A stretch of DNA of 63,865 nt from an uncultured Opitutia bacterium (GTDB lineage: Bacteria > Verrucomicrobiota > Verrucomicrobiia > Opitutales > Opitutaceae), in the NCBI GenBank assembly GCA_903862955.1, contig CAIPAH010000030.1, positions 292,748 through 356,612 on the forward strand, read 5' to 3'. The position numbers were made by a program, and so were the translations under genes. Positions 25,762-34,698 of this stretch are shown here, one piece after another (positions within the stretch are counted from its first letter, which is position 1; each line of letters begins with the position of its first letter). The notes under the pieces are model-generated. The model had not been told where the DNA came from. It was given only the letters and a program-made list of their open reading frames with translations, and did no database searches.

Positions 25762-25810
25762 GTCGCCGATTTCCACATCGGCGACAGGCGTCGGTATGGA
25801 AACCGACGCC
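25762..25810. repeat. Tandem hairpin element between convergent genes
   Basis: Hairpin 1: GTCGCCGAT (25762-25770) with ATCGGCGAC (25777-25785). Hairpin 2: GGCGTCGGT (25787-25795) with ACCGACGCC (25802-25810). The second is an inverted relative of the first (loops TTCCAC and its near-complement) and its stem differs by paired, compensatory changes. It may terminate transcription from both sides. Confidence 0.8.
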
Positions 25811-25820
25811 CACCCCCAAG

Positions 25821-28757
25821 CTAAGCCAGCGCGTCGTATAGGATTTCCGCGGGATGCTGGCCGTGGTGGCCGGTGCCGTCCTTGATTTGGTGGCGGCAGC
25901 TCGTGCCAGAGGCGGCGAGGATGGATTCGGCGGGCATCGCGCGGACGGCGGGGAACAGCACCAGCTCGCCGATCTGCTGCGAGACGTCGAAATGCTCCTC
26001 CTCGTAGCCGAACGAGCCGGCCATGCCGCAGCAGCCGCTGGGAATGATCGACACCTTGTAATTCGCCGGCAGCTCCAGCGCCTTCACCGCGGGCGTGAGC
26101 GACGAGAGCGACTTCTGGTGGCAGTGGCCGTGCAGCTTGATCGCGCGCGGCGCCGTCGTGAACGACTCGCGCTTGATCTTCCCGCGGTCGGCCTCGCGCG
26201 CGATGAACTCCTCGAACAGCAACGCGTGCTTCGCCAGCTCCCGCGCTGCCCCGATCAGTTTTTCCGGCACGAGGTCGGGATATTCGTCGCGAAACCCGAG
26301 GATCGCCGACGGCTCCAGCCCGACCAGCGGGATCTCGGCGGTGACGACGGGCGCGAGCAATTCGACGTTGCGGATCGCGAGCTTCTGCGCGGCGCGCACC
26401 AGGCCCTTCGAGAACTGCGCCCGGCCGCTGTCGACGTGCTGCGGGATGATCACCTCGTAGCCAAGCCGGTTGAGCAACTGCACCGCCTTGATGCCCATCG
26501 TGGTGTCGTTGTAGTTCGTGAACTCGTCACAGAAGAGAAACACCCGGCCGTTGGTCCACGGGCCGCCGCGATTCGCGTGCCGCGCGTGCCACCGGCGGAG
26601 CGTGGTCGAGTGCAGCTTGGGCATGCTCCGCCGGGGCGAGAAGCGGGCGAATTTCTTGATGAGCAGGGCCGTCACCCGGTTCGTCACCGCCCAGTTGAAC
26701 ACCGGCGGCACGAGCGACGCCAAGGCCATGAACTGGGAGAAGCTCCCCACCAGCCGCGAGCGCAGCGGGACGCCGTGTGTGTCGTAGTAATGCTGCGACC
26801 ACTCGGCCTTGAGCCGCGCGATGTCCACGTTGGACGGGCACTCGGACTTGCAGCCCTTGCACGAGAGGCAGAGCGCCATGACTTCGGCGATTTCCTTGCT
26901 GTCGAACGGCCGGGACGCGTCGTGCGGGTGCGTGAGCATGTGCCGGAGCATGTTGGCGCGGGCGCGCGTCGTGTCCTGCTCGTTGCGCGTGGCCATGTAG
27001 CTGGGGCACATCGTGCCGCCCATGAGCGCGGACTTCCGGCAGTCGCCGGAGCCGTTGCACTTCTCCGCCGCGCGCAGGATGCCCTGCGTCGCGCTGAAAT
27101 TGAAGATCGTCGGGTAATCCGGCGTCGCCTCCCCGGGCCCGTGCCGCAGCGAGGTGTCCATCGGGGGCGTGTCGATGATCTTGCCGGGATTGAACAGCCC
27201 CGCGGGATCGAAGGTCGTCTTCACGCGGCGCATCAGCGCGTAGCACTCGTCGCCAACCATGAAGCGGATGAACTCACCCCGCAGCCGGCCGTCGCCGTGT
27301 TCACCGCTGAGCGAGCCGCGATACTTTTTCACCAGCGCGGCCACGTCGGTCGCGATGCCGCGAAACATCTTCAAGCCCTCGGCGGTCTTCAGGTTGAACA
27401 GCGGCCGCGTGTGCAGCTCACCGGCGCCGGCGTGCGCGTAGTAAACGCAGGCGATGCCGTATTTCTCGCGCATCAACGTGTCGAATTCGCCAATGTAGGC
27501 GGGCAGGTCCGCCACGGCCACGGCGGTATCCTCGACCACCTCGCGCGGCTTGGCGTCGCCCACGACGTTGCTCATCAGCCCCTGGCCCGCGCGGCGCAGC
27601 TCCCAAACCTTGTTGCCGTCCTCGCCCCAGAGCACGGGATACGCGTGCCCGAGCCCGGCGGCGCGCAGCTCGGCCTCCAGCGCCCGCAACACCGCCTCGA
27701 TCTCCGCCTTTTGTTCGCGGCGGATTTCGATGACGAGGATGGCGCCGGGATCACCCTGCACGAAGAAGCGGTTCTTCGCCTGCTCGAGGTTCGTCTTCGT
27801 GCATTCGAGGATGTGGCGGTCAATCAGCTCCACGCCGCTGGGCCGGTGGCGCAGCGCGATCAGCACGGCCTGCAGCGATTCCTTCACCGAGGCGAAGTGC
27901 GCGCACATCAGCGCGCCGACCGGCGGGAGCGGTTCGCAGTTGAGCTCGAATTCCAGCCCGAGGAACAGCGTGCCCTCGGAGCCTGCCAGCAGCCGGCAGA
28001 GGTTGAAGGGCTTGTCCGACGCTGGGTCGAACACCGCGCAGTCCATCAGTGCATCGAGCGCATAACCCGTGTTGCGCCGCGTGACGGTCGCCTTCGGGAA
28101 ATGCTCGCGGATCAAGTCGCGGTTGGCCGCATCGCCCAGCTCGTCGCGCACCATGCGGTAAATGCGCGTCTCGAGCGACTCCGGCCCGGCGCACTTGGCG
28201 TCGAACTCCGCGCGCGACAGCGGCCCGAAGATCACCTCCGAGCCGTCGCTGAGCAGGCCGCGCGCTGAGACGAGATGGTCGCGCGTCGAGCCGTAGACGA
28301 GGGAATTGGAGCCGCAGGAGTTGTTGCCAATCATGCCGCCCATCATCGCGCGGTTGGCGGTGGACGTTTCCGGGCCGAAGAGCAGGCCGTGCGTGGCGAG
28401 CACGAGATTGAGTTCGTTGCGCACCACACCGGGCTGCACGCGCGCGCGGCGGGCGACGGGGTCGATCGAGATAATGCGCGCGAGCCGGCCGATGTCGACG
28501 ACGAGGCCGTTGCCCACGACCTGCCCCGCCAGCGAAGTGCCGGCGGCGCGGGGAATAAGCCCGAGGCCATGATCGCGGGCGAAAGCCAGCAGCTTCTTCA
28601 CATCCGCCTCGCTGCGCGGCAAGGCGACCGCCACGGGCAGTTCCTGATACTCCGAGGCGTCCGTCGCATAGAGCAGGCGCAGAGCCCGGTCAGTGCGGAG
28701 GTCTCCCTCAAGTTCCCGTGCGAGTTGGTCGAAGTCAGCGGGGGCGATAGCGGGCAT
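25821..28757 (-). CDS. FAD-linked D-2-hydroxyacid dehydrogenase with Fe-S C-terminal half (YdiJ-like)
   Basis: A 978-residue fused flavoprotein like E. coli YdiJ (D-2-hydroxyglutarate/D-lactate-type dehydrogenase). The N-terminal FAD-binding type 4 domain spans about 40-180 (LPVAVALPRSEADVKKLL, GLIPRAAGTSLAGQVVGNGLVVDIGR, ANRAMMGGMIGNNSCGSNSL). The C-terminal FAD-oxidase domain follows (GDGRLRGEFIRFMVGD). The last 400 residues are a Fe-S/CCG domain: CNGSGDCRKS and CLSCKGCKSECPSNVDIARLKAE, then HGHCHQKSL and PSGCCGMAGSFGYE near the end. Oxidises a D-2-hydroxyacid and donates electrons to the respiratory chain; the substrate is inferred. Confidence 0.88.
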   Translation of the reverse strand: MPAIAPADFDQLARELEGDLRTDRALRLLYATDASEYQELPVAVALPRSEADVKKLLAFARDHGLGLIPRAAGTSLAGQVVGNGLVVDIGRLARIISIDPVARRARVQPGVVRNELNLVLATHGLLFGPETSTANRAMMGGMIGNNSCGSNSLVYGSTRDHLVSARGLLSDGSEVIFGPLSRAEFDAKCAGPESLETRIYRMVRDELGDAANRDLIREHFPKATVTRRNTGYALDALMDCAVFDPASDKPFNLCRLLAGSEGTLFLGLEFELNCEPLPPVGALMCAHFASVKESLQAVLIALRHRPSGVELIDRHILECTKTNLEQAKNRFFVQGDPGAILVIEIRREQKAEIEAVLRALEAELRAAGLGHAYPVLWGEDGNKVWELRRAGQGLMSNVVGDAKPREVVEDTAVAVADLPAYIGEFDTLMREKYGIACVYYAHAGAGELHTRPLFNLKTAEGLKMFRGIATDVAALVKKYRGSLSGEHGDGRLRGEFIRFMVGDECYALMRRVKTTFDPAGLFNPGKIIDTPPMDTSLRHGPGEATPDYPTIFNFSATQGILRAAEKCNGSGDCRKSALMGGTMCPSYMATRNEQDTTRARANMLRHMLTHPHDASRPFDSKEIAEVMALCLSCKGCKSECPSNVDIARLKAEWSQHYYDTHGVPLRSRLVGSFSQFMALASLVPPVFNWAVTNRVTALLIKKFARFSPRRSMPKLHSTTLRRWHARHANRGGPWTNGRVFLFCDEFTNYNDTTMGIKAVQLLNRLGYEVIIPQHVDSGRAQFSKGLVRAAQKLAIRNVELLAPVVTAEIPLVGLEPSAILGFRDEYPDLVPEKLIGAARELAKHALLFEEFIAREADRGKIKRESFTTAPRAIKLHGHCHQKSLSSLTPAVKALELPANYKVSIIPSGCCGMAGSFGYEEEHFDVSQQIGELVLFPAVRAMPAESILAASGTSCRHQIKDGTGHHGQHPAEILYDALA

Positions 28758-28858
28758 GGCCCGGAAAAACTAACGGTTTCCAACCCGCATGGCTAGCCTC
28801 CGCCCGTGTTCATTACCTCCGGGAATGCGCGCGATAACCCCGGGATATCCTCCGCAAA

Positions 28859-28913
28859 GTAGCGCAGGCGACTCGCCTGCATTACTCCCGTGCAGGCGGG
28901 ACGCCTGCGCTAC
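28859..28913. repeat. REP-like palindromic element
   Basis: The left arm (28859-28881, beginning GTAGCGCAGGCGACTCGCC) is the near-exact inverted copy of the right arm (28891-28913, ending GGACGCCTGCGCTAC); 21 of 23 positions pair. Each arm is itself a small palindrome (GCAGGCG/CGCCTGC). It sits between two minus-strand genes. Confidence 0.82.
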
Positions 28914-28958
28914 CTCGGCAATCACGGGGTCGTCCCCGCGCTCCGCATCCCGCGCCGC

Positions 28959-29678
28959 TCAATCCAGCCATCCACCGGTGGCCTGCACGGGCGTGAGCTC
29001 GCCCTGTCGCGTGATCCAAACCGCCATGGCGTGACGCGTGACACCCGTGACCTTCGGCACGGGCAGCGCGATTTTTTTTCCCAGCGGCGCATTCCGCAAC
29101 GCCAGGGCAATAAACTCGTGGTGCAGCGTCTCGCCCTGGTTTTCGCCCCCGCCGACCTGCGAGGTGATGCCGCCACCGAGGATCGCCGCGTGGACCTCGA
29201 ATGTGCCGCCAGCCAACGCGCCCGCGGGAATGAATTCCGCGTGTAATGTCGCTCCGTCGTAGCGCGCCGTCAGCCGCCCGGTCGTCACGCCGGAAAGCGC
29301 GAGCGAATGCTGCCCGCCAAGGTCGGCGCCATTGTGCACCAGGCACGGCGTGTAGACGCTCTCGCTGTGCCACGCGGCCGCGTAGGCGTATTCGCGCTGC
29401 GTGAATTCCCGCGTGGAAAATCGGTCGGGCCAGCCGAGGCGGTTCCAGTAGTCGACGTGAAACGCCACCGGCACGAAATCGCGCCACAGTCCCGGCTGGT
29501 CGCGCAGCGTCGCCAGAAACCGCTCCGCCGGCGGGCAACTGCTGCAGCCCTCGCTGGTGTAAAGTTCCAGCAAGGTCGTCTGCGTCACCCCGCTGGAAAA
29601 CTCGACGGGGCGCGCGTCCGCCGCGGACAGCCGCACGAGCAGGCCCAGCGTCACACCGAAAAACAAAAACGCCCTCAT
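28959..29678 (-). CDS. DUF1223 thioredoxin-like exported protein
   Basis: A 239-residue protein with a signal peptide (AFLFFGVTLGLLVRLSAA). The core pattern TTLLELYTSEGCSSCPPAERFL and VPVAFHVDYWNRLGWPDRFS followed by YTPCLVHNG is the DUF1223 signature: a thioredoxin-like fold with a CSSC motif. Exported disulfide or redox proteins of this family are uncharacterised. The start codon lies on the 3' arm of a long hairpin (29666-29707), see that feature. No Shine-Dalgarno sequence is seen. Confidence 0.88.
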   Translation of the reverse strand: MRAFLFFGVTLGLLVRLSAADARPVEFSSGVTQTTLLELYTSEGCSSCPPAERFLATLRDQPGLWRDFVPVAFHVDYWNRLGWPDRFSTREFTQREYAYAAAWHSESVYTPCLVHNGADLGGQHSLALSGVTTGRLTARYDGATLHAEFIPAGALAGGTFEVHAAILGGGITSQVGGGENQGETLHHEFIALALRNAPLGKKIALPVPKVTGVTRHAMAVWITRQGELTPVQATGGWLD

Positions 29679-29707
29679 GCCAGACAGAGTGTCGGGGAGG
29701 GCGTTTT
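29666..29707 (-). promoter_or_regulatory. Terminator-like hairpin over the DUF1223 start codon
   Basis: AAAACGCCCTC (29666-29676) pairs perfectly with GAGGGCGTTTT (29697-29707), and CCAGACA/TGTCGGG extends the stem inside, leaving the start codon in a bulge. On the minus strand the 3' arm runs into ATGAGGGCGTTTTTG and a further T-run. It could terminate DUF481 transcripts and hide the DUF1223 start. Pairing is seen; the regulatory role is inferred. Confidence 0.6.
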
Positions 29708-29718
29708 ATTCCAAGTCA

Positions 29719-29739
29719 GGGCGCAGCGAGCCTGCGCCC
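29719..29739. terminator. Stem-loop after the DUF481 gene
   Basis: GGGCGCAG (29719-29726) pairs with CTGCGCCC (29732-29739) over a 5-base loop, just after the DUF481 stop codon on the minus strand. No T-run follows directly. Confidence 0.45.
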
Positions 29740-29757
29740 CACCGTTTCGGAAACGGC

Positions 29758-30798
29758 TTACTTCCAGTCCAGCACGAGGCGGGTGAAGTAGAGCGTGTCG
29801 AGGCGCTCGACGCCGGGGCCGGGCTTGCTGGTGTAGTCGTTGCTCACGCCAAGGCGGAGCTTCCACTGCGGGTCCGCCAGCGGCACTTCATAGAACGACT
29901 CGTGGGTGAAGTGAAAGTTGCTGAAGTCCGAGAAGGCCGGCGTGTAGGTCAGGCGGTCGACCAGCTTGGACGTCTTGAATTCCCACTCGTGGTTCAGCCC
30001 GAAATCGAGGCCGGCGCTGTTCAGCGTGGGATGCGCGGGATTGCCATAGGCCTCGTAACGATACGAGACACCGGCGCGGAACGTCAGCAGGTGCTTGGCT
30101 TCCTTGAGGTAATCATAGCCCAGGCCCACCGCGGCGGTGTTGTAGAGGGTGATGTCCTTCACGCGGTCGAAGCCGCCTTCGTCGCGCGCATACCACGAGG
30201 TCTTGCCCGAGAAATTATCCTGGTAGTCGATGCCGGCCGAAAACTGGTCGGCGGACTTCACGCCGTCCGTCACCTGGCGGTTGTAGGACGTGAAGAGCTG
30301 CAGGGTGTCATCCGGGGTCTTGAGCGTGGCGCGGAACGCCCCTGCCGTGCCCAGCTGCTCCGAATTGCCGGTCTTGCCGGAGATGTCCACGGTCGCCTCG
30401 TAGCTCCAGTGGCGGCGGAGGGACACGACAAGCGGGTCTTCCTGGCCGACCGGCCACGTCGCGGCGACCTTCGCCACCTGCGTGGAGAGCTGGCCGTCCG
30501 GGCCCGTGATCTTGAGCGCGCCGCCCTCGGTGAGCAGGCTGCCCTGCAGGACCGTGCCCGAGGACAGGCGCACGACCACCGGGGCTTCCGTCGCGATGCT
30601 GGTGACCTCGGACTGCTTGACGGTGATGTCACCGGCATAATCCGTCGTCAGATAGACGCTGCCGCCGTCGATCTTGGTGACTTTACCGACGAGGCGGGCA
30701 CCGTTCTTGGTTTCGACGATATCGGCCGAAAGGCGCGAGGCGCCCACGGCGGCGCAGGCAATTAGGCTGACGATGCGGACAGTCTTGAGGAGGTTCAT
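29758..30798 (-). CDS. Exported DUF481 protein, probable outer-membrane beta-barrel
   Basis: A 346-residue protein with a signal peptide (LLKTVRIVSLIACAAVGASRLSA). Residues 25-125 repeat short beta motifs (DIVETKNGARLVGKVTKIDGG, VRLSSGTVLQGSLLTEGGALKI), then a DUF481 barrel: HWSYEATVDISGKTGNSE, FSAGIDYQDNF, FRAGVSYRYEAYG, WEFKTSKLVDRLTYTP and a C-terminal DTLYFTRLVLDWK ending in an aromatic-rich strand. Outer-membrane location is inferred from the alternating strands and aromatic end. Upstream, TTGACA (30846-30841, minus strand) could be a -35. Confidence 0.8.
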   Translation of the reverse strand: MNLLKTVRIVSLIACAAVGASRLSADIVETKNGARLVGKVTKIDGGSVYLTTDYAGDITVKQSEVTSIATEAPVVVRLSSGTVLQGSLLTEGGALKITGPDGQLSTQVAKVAATWPVGQEDPLVVSLRRHWSYEATVDISGKTGNSEQLGTAGAFRATLKTPDDTLQLFTSYNRQVTDGVKSADQFSAGIDYQDNFSGKTSWYARDEGGFDRVKDITLYNTAAVGLGYDYLKEAKHLLTFRAGVSYRYEAYGNPAHPTLNSAGLDFGLNHEWEFKTSKLVDRLTYTPAFSDFSNFHFTHESFYEVPLADPQWKLRLGVSNDYTSKPGPGVERLDTLYFTRLVLDWK

Positions 30799-30938
30799 GG
30801 CGGAAATGAAACGGGGAAAAAACCTCTTTTGGAGCGAACGTGTCAACAAAACTGTCCGGGCGGCCCGATTTTGACAAATTGCGCGCACCGCGGCTCGACA
30901 AGCCCCGGCCGGCGGCGTTGTTTCGACGGACAGCCGCC

Positions 30939-31841
30939 ATGTCCGCGTCCGTTTCACGCCCCGCCCTCATCGTCGCCGACCACTGGCGCGACTACGAGCT
31001 GCTGGAATGCGGCGACGGCCTGAAGCGCGAGCGCTGGGGTGAATTCACGCTCGTGCGGCCCGACCCGCAGATCATCTGGCCGCGCCCCGGCCGCAAACCC
31101 GGCGCCGCGTGGGACGAATGGGATGGCTTTTACCACCGCAGCGAGTCCGGCGGTGGCCGATGGGAATTCCGCCGTCCCCTGCCCGATCACTGGAAAATCA
31201 GCTACGGCCCGCTCACGTTCAAAATCCACCCTACCTCGTTCAAACACACCGGGCTCTTCCCGGAGCAGGCGGTGAACTGGGACTGGTTCAGTGCAAAAAT
31301 CAAAGCGGCGCGGGCCGCCGGCCGCGAAGTCAGCGTGCTCAATCTCTTCGGCTACACCGGCGCCGCCACGGTTGCCGCCGCGGCGGCGGGTGCGACGGTG
31401 TGCCACGTGGATGCCGCCGAGGGCATGGTGAAATGGTGCCGCGAGAACGCCGCGCTCAGCGGCCTGGCCGACGCGCCGGTCCGCTATATCGCGGACGACT
31501 GCCTGAAATTCGTGCGCCGCGAGATCAAGCGCGGCCGGAAATACGACGCGATCATCATGGACCCGCCGACCTACGGCCGCGGCAGCACGGGTGAAATGTG
31601 GAAGCTTGAGGACCACCTTTGGGAACTGCTGACCGAGTGCCGCGGGCTGCTGACGGACGCGCCGCTGTTCTTCCTGATCAACGCCTACACCGCCCGCCTG
31701 TCGCCGACGGTCGTCGCCAACCTGCTCGCCGAGCTGATGGCCGGCCGCAAAGGCGCGATCACCGCCGGCGAAGTCGGTCTGCCCGTCCAAGCCGACGGCA
31801 AGGTCCTCCCCTGCGGCATCTACGGCCGCTGGGAGGCGTGA
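30939..31841 (+). CDS. Class I SAM-dependent rRNA methyltransferase-like (RlmI/RlmK-related)
   Basis: A 300-residue protein from the ATG at 30939. The N-terminal half binds RNA-like substrate (WPRPGRKPGAAWDEWDGFYHR, FKIHPTSFKHTGLFPEQAVNWDWF). The methyltransferase half has the SAM-binding motif LNLFGYTGAATVAAAAAGATVCHVDAAEGM and the catalytic motif DPPTYGRG, as in RlmI-type 23S rRNA methyltransferases (COG1092). Residues before 30939 are in frame but do not look conserved. The exact rRNA target cannot be read from sequence. Confidence 0.85.
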   Translation: MSASVSRPALIVADHWRDYELLECGDGLKRERWGEFTLVRPDPQIIWPRPGRKPGAAWDEWDGFYHRSESGGGRWEFRRPLPDHWKISYGPLTFKIHPTSFKHTGLFPEQAVNWDWFSAKIKAARAAGREVSVLNLFGYTGAATVAAAAAGATVCHVDAAEGMVKWCRENAALSGLADAPVRYIADDCLKFVRREIKRGRKYDAIIMDPPTYGRGSTGEMWKLEDHLWELLTECRGLLTDAPLFFLINAYTARLSPTVVANLLAELMAGRKGAITAGEVGLPVQADGKVLPCGIYGRWEA

Positions 31842-31848
31842 GCGGCGG

Positions 31849-33846
31849 CTAGTTCGCCGTCATGTGCGCGGCGAGGAATTTGTCGACCTGCTGATACAGC
31901 TCGAGCCGGTGGTCGTAGGTGTAGAAGCCGTGGCCCTCGTTGTGCTTGCTGACGAATTCGTAGGTCTTGTTGTTCCGGTCCAGCGCGTCGCGCATCAGCC
32001 GCGCCTGCTCGAACGGCACCGTCTGGTCGTCCTTGCTGTAAACCAACAGCAACGGGATGTTGATCTTGTCGGCGTGGTTCACCGGCGAGATGTCGGCGAG
32101 GTCCGCGGCATCCTTGATGGGATCGCCAATCATCTCGGCGTTCTCCTCATCGCCGAATCCCTCGGTGACCGTCCGCTGGTATTTCAGGATGGCAACCCAG
32201 TCCGTCACGCCCGCCAGGTCGATCGCGCAGCGGTAGAGGTTGGGCTCGCGGACCGCGCCCATCAGGGCGGAGTAGCCGCCGAAGCTCCAGCCCATGATGG
32301 CGATCCGATGCGGATCCGCGATGCCCTTGGCAATCGCCCATTTCGTGCCGTCGGTGATGTCGTCCTGCAGCTCGCGCCCGATGTGGCGCTGGCCCTTCAC
32401 GAAGAAATCCTCCCCGTAGCCGGGTGAGCCGCGGTAATTCATCTGGAGCACGGCATAGCCCCGGCTCGCCAGGAACTGCGCATCGTTGTGGAAGCCCCAG
32501 GAATCGCGCCCGAACGGCCCGCCATGCGGGAACACCACCATCGGCAGGTTCTTCGGCTCCTTGCCCGGGGGCACGGTCAGGTAACCGTGGATGACGAGCC
32601 CGTCCCGGGATTTGTAGCTGATCGGATAAACCTCCGCCATTTGCTCCGGCTTGATCCAGGGGGACGTCGCGAAGAGCTGCTTCAGCTGCTTCTTCTCCAA
32701 GTCAAAAATGTAGTAGCTGCCGGGATCCCGGGCGGACCACGAAAAGATGACGAACCGTTTCAGGTCATCGCTCATTTCCACAATGCTGTTGACCTTGTGC
32801 GGCAAACCCTGATCGAGCGCACCCTGGATCGAGGCCAGCGTCGGGTCGAACCAGACCACCTTGGGCACGTCGGTGACGTATTGGATGCCCAGCAGCTCGT
32901 GGGTCCTCGGGGCGAACACCATCCGTTCAATGGAGTGCCCGTCCGCCGAGATGCCGTTGCGCAGGATGTCAAAGTTGGCGTGACCCACCATCATCTCGCC
33001 CAGCTTCTGGTTTTTCAGGTCATACTCATACACCCCCCACATGCCGGTGGGCGTCGGCTTGGTCACATACAAGGTGGCTCCATCCGCACTTATGCCCTCC
33101 AAGCCCACGGTGCGCTTGATGTGCTCCAGCCCCGCCAGCCGGTGCCAGGGGGCATTCTCACCTTCGCGATAGATGACGGCGCTGTAGCCCTTGTCGTATT
33201 CCGCGCCCACCCGCACCACGCCGTCCTTGTCCGTGCCCCAGCCAATGACCTTCCCGGGATTTTGAACGATTTGCACGTAGTTGCCCGTCCGCGTGTCCAT
33301 GTTGATGACGTTCGGGTTGTAGATGTAGTTGAAGCCGTAGCTGTAAGCGTGGGGCAGTTGGTCAAATTCGTTCAGCAGGATGTGCCCTTCGAATTCACCC
33401 TTGAATTCGCGGAACAGGATTCCGCCCGTGGCCAACCGGTTTTGGTCACGCTTGTCGAGTTCCCGGGCCTTACCGAGCAGGCCGGCATATTTGCTGCCGT
33501 CGCGGTTCATCCCCGCCATATAGCCGTAAACCACGCGGTCGTTGGAGATCCACCGGGGATAGACTGCGACGAAGTTGTCCGTGCCCTGCACGCCCTTGGT
33601 CTTGCCGGTGTCGATTTCCTTGAAGGCGAACGCCGCCTGCAGGTCGTCAAACATCGAGTAGGCAATGAACTTCCCGTCCGGCGAAAGGGTCACCTGGCGG
33701 ATGGCCGGCAGGCGGGCGAAACTTTCCATCGGCACCTGCACCGGCGCAGCCGGCGTGGCGGGGGCCGGCGTGGCCGCGGCGGCGACTGACGCGGCCGCGA
33801 GGCCGGCGATGCTCAACAGGGAACCAAGACGGTATTTCAAGCGCAT
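31849..33846 (-). CDS. S9-family serine peptidase (prolyl-oligopeptidase-like), exported
   Basis: A 665-residue protein with signal peptide LGSLLSIAGLAAASVAAAATPAPA. The middle (to about 400) is a beta-propeller-like segment (RQVTLSPDGKFIAYSMFDDLQ). The C-terminal alpha/beta-hydrolase domain has PMVVFPHGGPFGRDSWGFHNDAQFLASRGYAVLQMNYRGSPGYGEDF, the oxyanion and propeller-facing region, and the nucleophile Ser521 in GWSFGGYSALMG. The acid (YSKDDQTVPFEQ) and His (HNEGHGF) complete a catalytic triad. It cleaves oligopeptides in the periplasm, like acylaminoacyl- or dipeptidyl-peptidases of family S9. Exact specificity is unknown. Confidence 0.93.
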   Translation of the reverse strand: MRLKYRLGSLLSIAGLAAASVAAAATPAPATPAAPVQVPMESFARLPAIRQVTLSPDGKFIAYSMFDDLQAAFAFKEIDTGKTKGVQGTDNFVAVYPRWISNDRVVYGYMAGMNRDGSKYAGLLGKARELDKRDQNRLATGGILFREFKGEFEGHILLNEFDQLPHAYSYGFNYIYNPNVINMDTRTGNYVQIVQNPGKVIGWGTDKDGVVRVGAEYDKGYSAVIYREGENAPWHRLAGLEHIKRTVGLEGISADGATLYVTKPTPTGMWGVYEYDLKNQKLGEMMVGHANFDILRNGISADGHSIERMVFAPRTHELLGIQYVTDVPKVVWFDPTLASIQGALDQGLPHKVNSIVEMSDDLKRFVIFSWSARDPGSYYIFDLEKKQLKQLFATSPWIKPEQMAEVYPISYKSRDGLVIHGYLTVPPGKEPKNLPMVVFPHGGPFGRDSWGFHNDAQFLASRGYAVLQMNYRGSPGYGEDFFVKGQRHIGRELQDDITDGTKWAIAKGIADPHRIAIMGWSFGGYSALMGAVREPNLYRCAIDLAGVTDWVAILKYQRTVTEGFGDEENAEMIGDPIKDAADLADISPVNHADKINIPLLLVYSKDDQTVPFEQARLMRDALDRNNKTYEFVSKHNEGHGFYTYDHRLELYQQVDKFLAAHMTAN

Positions 33847-33956
33847 GGGGTGAATCGGGTTGGGCTACGAAAACGCTGGGGCAGTTTCTCAGCCGGCGGA
33901 CCGACACGGAAGCTTTTTTGTCGGCTTTTGCGGGCCCGGCGATTGATTGCTGGGTC

Positions 33957-34685
33957 ATGCCCTCGCTGCCCGAGACCTACTCCACCCGCGCCCACGAGCT
34001 GCTCGTGCACGCCCAGGCCAAGAACGCCCCCACGATCGCCCGGCTCGCCCCCATCATCGGCGCCAGCGTCGCGCGCGGGGGGATCCTGCACACTTTCGGG
34101 AGCGGTCACAGCGACGTGATCGCCCGCGAGATCATCGGTCGCGCCGGCGGCCTGGTCTGCGTCAACGGCATCATCGACCCCACCGCCGGCTTCATCGAGA
34201 ATCTCGTCGGCTACGGCACCGCGCTCGCCGCGCGTTACGACCGCCAGCACCAGCTGCTCGCCGGCGAGACGATCATCGTCATTTCCAATTCCGGTAAAAA
34301 CAGCGCGCCGATCGAGGTCGCGCTCTACGCCAAGCAAAAGGGCCTGCACGTCGTCGGTCTCACCGCCCTCGCCATGTCCCAGACTGCCGCCACCGTCCAC
34401 CCCGGCGGCAAGAACCTGCATGCCATCGCCGATGACGTCCTCGACAACTGCGGCGTCCCCGGCGACACCCTCATCGAGGTCGCGCCCGGCGTCAGTTCCG
34501 GCCCGACCTCCACGCTCGTCGGCGCGATGCTCCTGAATCTTCTCATGCTCGCGGTGATCGACTGGCTCAAGGCCCACGGCCATCCGCTGCCCGTGCTGCG
34601 CAGTCAGAACATTCCCGGCGCCATCGAACACAACCGCGCCGTCGGCGAAAAATACAAGAATCGCCTCAGCCGCCAGCTCGCCTGA
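33957..34685 (+). CDS. UPF0309 SIS-domain protein, putative amino-sugar-phosphate isomerase/lyase
   Basis: A 242-residue protein with a sugar-isomerase (SIS) fold. The N-terminal glycine loop HTFGSGHSDVIAREIIGRAGGL and central VISNSGKNSAPIEVALYAK, then HPGGKNLHAIADDVLDNCGVPGD and GPTSTLVGAMLLNLLMLAVIDWL match the UPF0309 pattern (Bacillus-type proteins related to SIS sugar isomerases). The kinase gene begins 13 bases later and is almost certainly in the same transcript, which points to amino-sugar or muramic-acid recycling. The start ATG at 33957 begins the conserved part. Confidence 0.88.
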   Translation: MPSLPETYSTRAHELLVHAQAKNAPTIARLAPIIGASVARGGILHTFGSGHSDVIAREIIGRAGGLVCVNGIIDPTAGFIENLVGYGTALAARYDRQHQLLAGETIIVISNSGKNSAPIEVALYAKQKGLHVVGLTALAMSQTAATVHPGGKNLHAIADDVLDNCGVPGDTLIEVAPGVSSGPTSTLVGAMLLNLLMLAVIDWLKAHGHPLPVLRSQNIPGAIEHNRAVGEKYKNRLSRQLA

Positions 34686-34698
34686 GCAACTCCCCGCC

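Noticed and set aside
25854-28268. An 804-codon open frame antisense to the YdiJ-like gene
   Set aside because: Shadow of the flavoprotein; no recognisable motif.
28758-28958. A small gene between the YdiJ-like and DUF1223 genes
   Set aside because: The gap is filled by a REP-like palindrome and shows no conserved frame.
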